A stretch of DNA of 21,786 bases from Botryllus schlosseri (Eukaryota; Chordata; Ascidiacea; Stolidobranchia; Styelidae). Both the position numbers and the translations under genes were made by a program. The DNA lies in assembly GCA_000444245.1 (NCBI GenBank), contig KE605778.1, positions 2,119 through 23,904 of the forward strand, in the 5' to 3' direction. Each line of letters opens with the position of its first letter. The first letter of the stretch is position 1. This document shows positions 1-7,476 of the stretch, piece after piece. Under the pieces are notes generated by a model, which had not been told where the DNA came from, did no database searches, and saw only the letters and a list, made by a program, of their open reading frames with translations.

Positions 1-90
1 ATATTAGGGTTGGAGGAGGGGAGATATATCATTTTCGGACTGATATAAATCCATGATTTTGACGCTAGTTAACTACACACTAATAAATGA

Positions 91-604
91 CAAATGCTCA
101 AGTGTCGCATGCTCAAGTGTCGCATGCTCAAGTGTCGCATGCTCAAATGTCACATTCGCAACTGTCACATGCTCAACTGTCGCATGCTCAACTGTCGCAT
201 GCTCAACTGTCGCATGCTCAAGTGTCGCATGTGCAAGTGTCCGCATGCTCATTTGTCACCGTGCTAATATGTCACCATGCTCATATATCACCATGCACAA
301 GTGTCAACATGCTGAAATGTCCCAATGGTTATGTGCCCCCATGCTCACTTGGTACCATGCCCATGTGTAACCATGTTGATTAGTCCCCATGCTAATGTGT
401 AACCATGCTCAAGTGTCGCATGCAAATATGTTTCCATGCCCATGTGTCCCCTTGCTCATGTTTCACCATGCTGATATGTCCCCATGCGCGTGTGTCCCCA
501 TGCTCATGTGTCCCTATGGGCATGTGTTACCATGCTAATGTGTCCTCATGCTATAGCGTAACATGCTCAACTGTCGTTTTTCATTGTGTCGCATGCTCAT
601 ATGT
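91..604. repeat. Minisatellite with alternating 15-bp and 16-bp units
   Basis: About 33 head-to-tail units share the core ATGCTCAWRTGT. Units at 91-240 are ten 15-mers (type CGCATGCTCAAGTGT). Units at 241-416 are eleven 16-mers (type CCCCATGCTCATGTGT). One 15-mer follows at 417-431, then eight 16-mers at 432-559 and three diverged 15-mers at 560-604. The 15-bp part is divisible by three, so it gives open frames with a five-residue repeat (ACSSV). These are a by-product of the period and not evidence of a gene. The first block is the most homogeneous and the 16-bp block is the most diverged, so the 15-bp block was probably amplified more recently. Confidence 0.93.
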
Positions 605-631
605 CGGGCAACCGTGGACGACTGCTTATTC

Positions 632-653
632 TGTCAAAAATTGACACCTCCTG
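632..653 (-). mobile_element. Short hAT end, Tol2-like
   Basis: Read on the minus strand, the sequence begins CAGGAGGTGTCAATTTTTGA. This resembles the Tol2-type hAT terminus (CAGAGGTGT...) and the fuller end at 751-916. It directly follows the minisatellite. No partner end or 8-bp target duplication was found. It may be a solo relic or coincidence. Confidence 0.3.
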
Positions 654-750
654 GAATGCATCAATAAGAATCAAGTTCACTACACCTTCCGCATAGCTCC
701 ATTTGCAGCTTTTGACAGTCCATGCGTACGAATTACGACCGTTTTCACAA

Positions 751-916
751 TTACTTACTTACTTGAGTAGATTTAAAGTCAGTAAAATTATACTTCTACT
801 TCAAGTAGTTTTATGTTGTTTATGTAAGAAGTACTTCCACTCGTATTTGAGTAGATTTTTTCTTCGCTACTTCTACTTCTACTTGAGTAGCTTTCTTGAC
901 TACTTTGACACCTCTG
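751..916 (-). mobile_element. Tol2-like hAT terminal fragment
   Basis: On the minus strand the terminus reads CAGAGGTGTCAAAGTA and is followed by several copies of TACTCAAGTAGA-like motifs. Tol2-family hAT ends have the same structure: a CAGAGGTGT TIR and an internal array of ACTTGAGTA motifs. On the plus strand the motifs appear near 760, 800, 846 and 875. No matching opposite end lies within the preceding 750 bases, so this is a fragment or an element truncated at its other side. No transposase reading frame is visible. Confidence 0.6.
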
Positions 917-1811
917 GTATCCATGTACAGCACTCATGGCTCTGATGCTCTAGAAACTAATATTAGTCTGTATATGTAAATGAGATTTCCTAAAAGGTTT
1001 TCTGATTGTCTCGCAGTAATTTGATTGTGACGCCGATGCCTTAGCGATTATTATCTGTATATGACAGACCAGTCCATTATAGTGCTTAGCTATGAATATA
1101 GATCATTTTCTGCGGATGAACGCGATTTGCGCAGCAGCACTTCACCTACACGTGATGTTGCTCTCTACTCTACCGTACAGTACGTTATCAACGTTGCAGA
1201 GAATTCTCCGATAAAGTCATAATTGTTAAAGAGCTCTATTTTATATTATACTAGGTGAAATTTGCATACTATTGCCCTTCCCTGTATTTCATGCACCGGT
1301 AAAGGACGAAAGAGTCCAGGACACAGCGTACCCAATTACACCCAGCTAGGAAGGGAGTGTCTTAAATAGGAAGTCGCAATTGCCTTGAATTGAATTCGTC
1401 ATGCGAGAGACAGACTATGAGGTGAAGACGACGCCAAGGTGTAAGCATGGCTCAAATCCTGTCGGCTAGAAGGTATATCCATTCGCTAATTAGATGCCTC
1501 CGAAATAAGTTCGATACAATTTTGGCAGGAATTAAACTTTACCTGCGTCAAGGTCGGTTAACATCACTCGAAAAGACGTAGCAATTAAATCTGTCTGGTG
1601 CTGGAGGTTACAATTCCTTCCGCTTCCACCGCTCATTAGAGGGAGACGATAAATTAATCTGCTATGATAGGGTGTCTTGCGGTTCGTATACCGCAACAAC
1701 GCGACACGTATGATTATATAGCAGCATTTACAGAACATATATAGCATGTTGTATTCTACGTTGATAAACGGATAGCTTTAATATGGTTTTTGGTGCATTT
1801 ATAATCGGTTG
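917..1811. other. No recognised feature
   Basis: About 0.9 kb of AT-rich sequence. Open frames are short (up to 71 codons) and lack recognisable protein motifs. I see no tRNA, TIR pair or tandem repeat. It is presumably diverged intergenic DNA. Confidence 0.5.
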
Positions 1812-1926
1812 ATTTAAAATTTGATCCCCTCAAAAACACCACAAGATTGCGATACGACCAAAAGATAGGACGGTGTCGAAACGACTTGGAGTAGGCCTAG
1901 CTTTGCCATCGAAATCAGACACCTAC
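1812..1926 (-). mobile_element. LINE 3'-UTR fragment, minus orientation
   Basis: The reverse complement of this stretch matches the 3' untranslated segment at about 2420-2520 and 20075-20165. Shared landmarks in order are CACCACAAGAYTGCGATAC, a GGTGTCRAAA block, ACTTGGAGTAG and TCGAAATCAGACACC. The reverse-transcriptase part is absent, so this is a 5'-truncated copy, the normal outcome of LINE insertion. It lies about 370 bp from the plus-orientation copy at 2298-2550, in divergent orientation, with the 3' end at the low-coordinate side. Confidence 0.65.
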
Positions 1927-2297
1927 ATTCGAGATTATTACTAAAAAAATACCTATTAGTTGGGTAACTTGTTATGGGCAGGTCGCACATTCCGTAATTA
2001 AGCCTTTTTTGAATCTGTGTACAAAATTGACCACTACAATGAAGTCAGAATGGGGGTAGACCTACTTTTTAGCAGACCAGCATGCTGCGTCCGTGGTGTC
2101 ATCATTGTTGGTACGCCTATGTGAAAGTAAATGTAATGTCATAGATTTCTACTCACTTACAGGAATAAGTGGAAAATGAAAGGTCTGAGAAATATTCAAG
2201 CAATATAGATTGTATACTGCTGCTATAAACCATTAAAACAGTGACTGTAACCGATGGGTCACGACGATAGTTGGCGTATTTCAATACCTCCTTTGCT

Positions 2298-2550
2298 TTG
2301 GCCGGACCACGACCTGACATATCGATCTCGCCTTCCGAAACATACCAACTTTTTGTCACCTGTCATTTTATATTATCTTCTTTTACTTTTCATTCAGTGT
2401 GCATGCCTCCTTTGTCACATCGCCTAGGCCAGGCGGGTGTCTGATTTCGAAGACTACTCCAAGTCTTTTTGACACCTTCTCATCTTTCATTGTATCGCAG
2501 TCTTGTGGTGTATTGGAATGATGAAATATTTAGCAATAAATTGAATTGTA
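2298..2550 (+). mobile_element. LINE 3' end, 5'-truncated copy
   Basis: Matches 19941-20180 over almost its full length, including GCCGGACCA at the start and the block GTCACCTGTCATTTTATA. Both copies then have TCTTCTTTTACT, GTCTGRTTTCGAAG, and a closing segment ATGATGAAAT. The tail AAATTGAATTG resembles the short repeated tails of CR1/L2-type non-LTR elements. Only the extreme 3' end is present. The minus-strand open frame across 2153-2359 is antisense to this repeat at its junction and is not a gene. The boundary upstream of 2298 is uncertain, because weaker similarity may extend to about 2240. Confidence 0.7.
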
Positions 2551-3146
2551 TATGGCGTTGGCCCTGCGTATGCATTGTGAGGAATACAACAGATTCAACT
2601 GCTAATCCGAATTACTATTAAATTATTATTAAATAACTGATCTGGTGTCAACAGTTACAGTTGAGGGTCATGACACAAAAGGAGGTTATTGAACCATCAT
2701 ACTGAACCAACTCACAAATCTAAAGAAGTGATCGAATAAAGAATTTTTTACGGCAATTAACTTACCTTGAAAGGGACATTTGATGGATAAAATTGACAAA
2801 ACGACTTTTGTGCGGCCAAGTAGATTTTGCATCAGAAGTCATAGGCCTACTGCTGCGGCAGCATCGCCGCAGAAATTTGCATTATGGTTGTAACCAAGTC
2901 GCAAGTCTATTATATTTTTATAGATTTGAGTCAGTTAGTCCAGTTATTTTCAATTTATCACTGAGTCAAGTCCGAGAAAAAGCGGTGTGGTCGTGTGGAT
3001 GGTCGAGTCCGAGTCATAGAACCAGATTCAATATGCTTCACTGTTTATGCGTCGAGTTCAAGTAATCTTAAAAATACACTTTTTCACAACTCTGCTTGGG
3101 TGATATCAAATGTCTCGCATTCATAATAAATGAATCTTCCTCATTC
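2551..3146. other. No recognised feature
   Basis: Roughly 0.6 kb between the LINE fragment and the piggyBac-like MITE. A 90-codon plus-strand frame (2793-3065) has no motif I recognise and nothing around it supports a gene. GACTCRAGTC-like motifs recur near 2930-3020 and again near 3720-3760, possibly the remains of an unidentified repeat. Confidence 0.45.
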
Positions 3147-3608
3147 TTAACACTTTGACTGCCAGCAATCCTAAATTTAGGATTTCACTCAATCCCATAA
3201 AGTGCCAGCGATCCTATATATCTAGGATATTTTTCAAATGCGTACAATGAAGTCCGTAATTGGTTCTATCTCCGGATTACGGGTGTATTCGAGGCTACTC
3301 AATAGGCTTGTTGTCAGAAACAACCATTTTTGTCACCGAAGGTATTTAAAAAAAATCACATCTGTATACAATAGGTCAACCTTTTTTTAGTTCGACCACT
3401 AGGTGGCTTTTCATAAAATGAGCAGCCAAAAAATTGCAATATTTTTAAAATTCCTTCGTATTGAAAAAAAAATATTTTTCTTCATAAGATGCACAAGGTT
3501 TACACTTATCAGCACTCCAGATTCCAGCTAAATATCCAACAAGTCGAAAATTCATTGTTTGCTGGCATTTACTGGTAATTTCCATAATAGGCCTTGGCAG
3601 CTAAAGTG
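3147..3608 (+). mobile_element. piggyBac-like MITE
   Basis: The left end is TTAA (3147-3150) followed by CACTTTGACTGCCAGC. The right end at 3594-3608 (TTGGCAGCTAAAGTG) is its inverted counterpart, CACTTTAGCTGCCAA on the other strand. TTAA targeting and a CACTTTG/CCCTTTG-type terminus are typical of the piggyBac superfamily. The right flank is CCAT rather than TTAA, so the right duplication has decayed or the true end lies slightly elsewhere. The element is about 460 bp with no transposase and is therefore non-autonomous. Just inside the left end, two copies of CCAGCRATCCTA each lead into a palindrome: 3167-3184 (a perfect 18-bp palindrome) and 3211-3228 (6-bp arms). Confidence 0.5.
3396..3407 (+). 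promoter_or_regulatory. CTCF-core-like motif
   Basis: CCACTAGGTGGC fits the core of the CTCF consensus as known from flies and vertebrates. It lies inside the piggyBac-like MITE. A single 12-mer is weak evidence, and binding in this organism is unknown. Confidence 0.2.
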
Positions 3609-3860
3609 CCATACGTTGTACATTATTCTTCGAAGTTACAATGAAATGCAGTGTCTTGGCCATCCGAGCCTAGAGTCATGAGCAATGACTGGAGGACAAG
3701 TAGAGCCAATAATACACAAATTGACTCAAGTCGAGTTACCGAAACATCGCGACTCGAGCCATTACAATCTGTTGAGTAAAACGTAACTTGCATGCAACGG
3801 TTTAGCTTTCGCATATATGCACTACCTTTTCACCTTATCGGAATTACCTATCCGATGTCA

Positions 3861-3990
3861 AGAACCGTAACTGCCGCACCCCCAAACTCCCTAATTGAGG
3901 GGTGAGCTCGAACGGGGCCAACATTTTTTCGTGAATTAGCATAAATTATAGTCATTTTTGAAAATTTATGCAACTAACTTTTTACTGGAA
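3861..3990 (+). repeat. Third copy of the long-inverted-repeat family (partial)
   Basis: The stretch AACCGTAACTGCCGCACCCC, then AATTGAGGGG, GAGCTCGAA and GGGGCCAA, matches the outer 130 bp of the inverted-repeat arms at 4716-4830 and (reversed) 6345-6457. Similarity fades after about 3990. The terminal TTTACTCAGGAC of the other two copies is missing. It shows that this is a dispersed family and not a local duplication only. Confidence 0.6.
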
Positions 3991-4409
3991 ATATATGGAA
4001 CTATGTGTAAATAGATCGCTTGATTATTTCACTGTCGTTTAAATTTGAGGCCCTTTCTGATTTGACGTGCATTCAGGCCAGACCGCCGAATATAATATTT
4101 TCACTTTCAATACAACATCCATTGTAGCAGTATATTTATTAAACTCGAAGACTTTTCGGGTGCCTCTTTTCAAGAGTTATCGGCACACTGAAGGGATTTA
4201 AACAGATTTAAAAGCAAAACCAAAAAGGCAAAGTATGACGCAACAATCAAAATCACAAACCATGAAATTCGCATTGTACCAATGGCAACAATAACAAACT
4301 ATGAAGTATACGGACATACGGTATCCTCCTATCTGTTCATGACATCGCATTGTGTCTTATCGCATTGCACATTGTGTATGGCTTGTTCAGATGAAAATTA
4401 TAACTCAAC

Positions 4410-4433
4410 GATTGATTGATTGATTGATTGATT
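4410..4433 (+). repeat. (GATT)6 microsatellite
   Basis: Six uninterrupted GATT units. It sits exactly where homology to the family C hAT copy starts (about 4434), so it may mark the truncation point of that element. Confidence 0.9.
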
Positions 4434-4521
4434 CCAGCAAGCAGAGGAAGGACACCTTTATTGTCACACCCGGTTGCGAGATACACCCGATTGATAAGTA
4501 GCCTACTGATGTAGTCTACTC
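4434..4521 (-). mobile_element. hAT family C copy C1, inner part (split)
   Basis: On the minus strand this continues directly from the segment at 8446-8670. Joined across the 3924-bp family B insertion and one copy of the duplicated octamer, the two pieces align with the continuous paralogue at 16687-17020. Both share GAGGAAGGACACCTTTATTG, then GGTTGCGAGATACACCCGAT and TGATAAG. The rest of the element expected beyond 4434 is missing, so C1 is truncated on this side. Confidence 0.8.
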
Positions 4522-4707
4522 CAGTGCTCTTCAACCTTTTTCGTCGTGGTACACCCTTTTAAGGTTTACCTGAAACTGGTACACCCCTGACCGGATAACT
4601 AAGCCTAGGCCAGGGGTGTTCAACCTCCTTGGTATTCACGGCCGTGCTTCGATTCCTTACATAGCATACTACCGCATTCCGGCGTAGAGTCGTCATGACC
4701 CATCTGG

Positions 4708-5310
4708 ACGTCATTTACTCAGGACTCTAACTGCCGTACCCCAAACCCGTCAATTGAGGGGAGCGAGCCCGAAGGGGTCCAAATATTATTTCTTGAATAA
4801 ATATAAATTATCGAGTATATTTTGGAAAAACTTGTCAACTTCATTCAATTTTTTTCGCCCTAAGCTCGATTTAATGTCAAATTTCTTGATTATTGGGTAC
4901 CCCTCCCCAAGAAAAAAAATGCATGATTATTAGCAATGGGCATTTCGGTGTCGGCCATTACCGCGCCGCGACGCACCAAGACATATGACGTTTTAGGCCA
5001 TGTAACAACATGCGATCCGAGAAGTGTGCCAGAATGATAGGCAGCGAGAAAACATTGGCAAAAAGGACTGCCCTTATGCTGACTGAAAACCCTGAGGGGA
5101 CCAAGGGGCCCGCCCGAATTATTATTATTTACGGGCCCTACATTTTCCAAAACATTTCTTTTTGATTGTAAATATTAAAGTAAATCTGATTACCTGTGCA
5201 GAGAGAGAGAGAATAACAAAATTTATAACAGTAGATATGCAAATTGTGATATTATTGACAGATTCAATCATGAATTATAGAAAATTTCACGCTTCGCGCG
5301 ATATTAGACG
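4708..5310 (+). repeat. Left arm of a long imperfect inverted repeat
   Basis: Begins TTTACTCAGGAC and is repeated in reverse orientation at 5672-6465. Matching landmarks from outside to centre are CACCCCAAAC/TACCCCAAAC, GTCGGCCATTACCGC, AAGACATATGA, GTGYGCCAGAAYGATA and GCAGCGAGAAAAC. Further in are CCGAA.TTATTATTATTTA, GTAAATCTGATTA and AATTATAGAAA, ending at the motif GCTTCGCGCG. By eye, identity is about 75-80 percent where aligned. A 26-codon minus-strand stretch here (peptide FLAAYHSGTLLG) has a counterpart in the same frame in the other arm, but the frames then diverge. Confidence 0.8.
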
Positions 5311-5577
5311 CTATGAACTAGCCAACTAACGAGTATAGCAAATTTCGTTGACAAAGTAGCTGTTAAAACGTAGACCGTGATGAGGGGTCTACTGTTAGGT
5401 TTATGACGCTATGGGGGCCCAAGACCAACGATTTTTATTTTTTTGGGGGGGGGTGAGGGTGGCTGACAATGTTCCCTCTAATTTTTCAAGAGTCTGCGCA
5501 AACACGCCAACTCACTGCGCAGGCCCTCGGACAACAGTGCGCAACCACCCTCCAATAGGGTGATAAAACTAACTACT

Positions 5578-5594
5578 GGGGGGCTTCGCCCCCC
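5578..5594. other. Perfect GC hairpin
   Basis: GGGGGGC-TTC-GCCCCCC forms a 7-bp all-GC stem with a 3-base loop, about 30 bp inside the truncated left copy of family D. Its role is unknown. It may simply be part of the transposon subterminal region. Confidence 0.85.
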
Positions 5595-5671
5595 AGACCC
5601 CCTATGGCTAACGGCTTCTTCCGGTACTTATCATGTACATTGGGTGCCTATTTAGTAACAGCGTCCCTAAA

Positions 5672-6465
5672 CGCGCGAAGCGCGAAAAAATTTCTATAAT
5701 TTATGATTGCATCGGCCAATATGATCGGGAATTGCATATATATTGCTATCAATTTTTATCCTCTCCCTGCTCACATAATCAGATTTACCGGTAGAGCTGA
5801 TCCAGTGAGGTGTGTTGGAATAGATAGGCCCTATAAATAATAATAAAACATCTTCGGGCGTACCCGTTGATATAACGACTTCGTTACATGATGCTATTTC
5901 GTGACCCCCTATCTGTTATGTCAAAAGAAATTTGAAATCACCAAAACGTACTAAAGTAAAAGACGTACACGATTTCAAATTGGTATTTCTTAACTGGAAA
6001 ATAATGTTCCCTCGATATGGCATTTGTCTTATTGTAGGACTCGGATCGCCAGGACAGGAACATTCGGCGCCAGCCACTTAAGCGCTCATGGACATGGACA
6101 ATTACACATATATTTATATATATCGAACTTCTCGGTCAGCACAGGGGCAGTCTGTTTCGCCCAAGGTTTTCTCGCTGCTTATCGTTCTGGCGCACTTCTT
6201 GGATTCGCATGTTACATAGCCTTTAACTTCATATGTCTTGGCGTGTCATGGTGCGGTAATGGCCGACGCCCAACTGCCCATTTCTATAAATCATGCCTAA
6301 TTTTTGTTGGGAAAGGGTACGCGTTGCGCGAAAAAAAAATCCCGAAAAATTTCAAAAAATACACCATTATTTATGGAAATTCTCGAAATAATTTTGGACC
6401 CCCTTCGAGCTCGGCCCCTCCAATTGGGGGGTTTGGGGTGCGAAAGTTACGGTCCTGAGTAAATC
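5672..6465 (-). repeat. Right arm of a long imperfect inverted repeat
   Basis: Inverted counterpart of 4708-5310, ending GTCCTGAGTAAA. It is about 190 bp longer because of extra sequence at about 5880-6120 that the left arm lacks. In plus orientation its inner part (5730-5885) also resembles the interior of the family A hAT copy A2 (about 9410-9570): TATTGCTATC, TTTATCCTYTC, ACCGGTARAG and CATCTTCGGG occur in the same order. The 144-codon open frame at 6024-6458 lies in this arm. I consider it a chance frame, since the homologous frame in the left arm does not stay in register. Confidence 0.75.
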
Positions 6466-6770
6466 TTACGCAATGTTCATGCCACGCGGAGAAGACTATC
6501 ATTCGTTAGTTTCTCGCAGATTAACTTCGAGCTAGCCCATTGTTATTTATAACTTTGTTAAACCATGTTATTTCGCCATTCCCAGAACATAATGCGCTAT
6601 TGAAATGATATCAGTATCGCTCACGTGTACGAGGCCATACTAAAAAAATATCTTCCGTGAGGCGCAGGTGATTGTGAGCTCTTATTTCCTCACGGAGCGC
6701 AATAGTTACATTTGCGGGGCGCACTTGTACCTCGGTTTCAGACTTCAGTGATAACACTATTTGGCCCTGG

Positions 6771-6950
6771 CAATGTTCCATCTTAATTTTCACGAATCTG
6801 CGCGCCTGCGTGGTCCATTGGACAACAGTGCGCAACAACTATAAAAAAAAACATCATTTTTGATTTTTGTGCGCAGCGTAGATTTTCTGTGCGCAGAGAC
6901 CGTTTCAGCACTGCACATTTGCGCACGCGCGCAGCTTAGAGGGAACATTG
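6771..6950 (+). mobile_element. Complete 180-bp family D MITE
   Basis: Begins CAATGTTCC and ends GGAACATTG. Both subterminal regions are rich in GTGCGCA/TGCGCG motifs, as in other GCGCGTGCGCA-type hAT MITEs of animals. The first 80 bases align with 5467-5550, sharing ATCTGCGC/GTCTGCGC and GGACAACAGTGCGCAAC. The left flank GGCCCTGG does not match the right flank GTGGCTGA, which instead matches the flank at 5459. Confidence 0.75.
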
Positions 6951-7173
6951 GTGGCTGACGAAATGCTGTTTAGGCCCTGCATATACTCATGTTAAATTGG
7001 CTACTGGCAACTTCACACCGCGGAGAGTGCGCCATCACTGATTTCTTGAGGCATACCTTGCGTATAGAAGTTTCTAATTGTAACAGTAGTCGCGAGGGCG
7101 CTAAAAACTTCTAGATATGGAAGATTTATTTCGTCTAAAATATGGGTTGTTGTATATATTACCGTGAACTATT

Positions 7174-7476
7174 GGGAAGCGAGTGGCGCAGTTGGTTAAA
7201 CACTGCAGTCACGACACCAATGGTTGGTGGTTCGAGTCACGGCTCTGCCATGTTTCTATGTGTCGGAGGTTTATCTGGACTCCCCATTGCCGATCTCGCT
7301 GTAAACACAGCGCCTTGAAAAGCCCAGAAGAAGAGAGAGCCGAACTCTGAAAAGATGGCAGCAAATCTCCAGAAAAAGACCACAAAGGCCTTAATGCAAT
7401 TTCCGTGCCGGGCGCAAATGACCCAAGTTGTTAAAAGCGCCAATTATGTGTGAATAAAACAAACAAACAAACTGTC
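7174..7476 (+). mobile_element. tRNA-derived SINE, copy 1
   Basis: The tRNA-like head has an A box TGGCGCAGTTGG (about 7184-7195) and a B box GGTTCGAGTC (about 7229), the internal polymerase III promoter elements. A body shared with copy 2 follows (TCTATGTGTCGGAGGTTTAT, AAAAGCCCAG). It ends in a tail of AATAAAACAAACAAACAAAC. The target duplication AACTATT occurs at 7167-7173 and 7477-7483. SINEs of this kind are mobilised in trans by a LINE. Open frames on either strand in this stretch are not genes. It lies inside the family B hAT. Confidence 0.88.

Larger units (their letters stand above)
5467..6950 (+). mobile_element. hAT family D insertion or composite, perfect 8-bp TSD
   Basis: The outer ends are CAATGTTCCCTCTAA (5467) and, inverted, the same 15 bases at 6936-6950 (TTAGAGGGAACATTG). 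The octamer GTGGCTGA flanks both: 5459-5466 and 6951-6958. That is the target-duplication length of hAT elements. A second left end of the same family (CAATGTTCCATC) sits at 6771, has no matching duplication beside it, and starts a complete 180-bp MITE. The interior includes the right arm of the inverted repeat. Either one D copy was later filled with other DNA, or two D copies moved together as a composite. Confidence 0.7.

Noticed and set aside
53-383. Open frames of 98-105 codons with a pentapeptide repeat
   Set aside because: They follow entirely from the 15-bp tandem unit, exist in two frames at once, and end when the unit length changes to 16 bp.
2153-2359. Minus-strand frame with a plausible-looking peptide (MSGRGPAKAKEVLKYA)
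   Set aside because: It resembles a histone start only in its first five residues. About a third of it is antisense to the LINE 3' end shared with 19941-20180.
6024-6458. 144-codon frame as a gene
   Set aside because: It lies in a repeat arm. The homologous left arm does not keep the frame beyond about 26 codons.
7174-7260. Functional tRNA gene
   Set aside because: The A and B boxes belong to a SINE head. The cloverleaf is degenerate, a SINE body and tail follow, and target duplications flank the unit.
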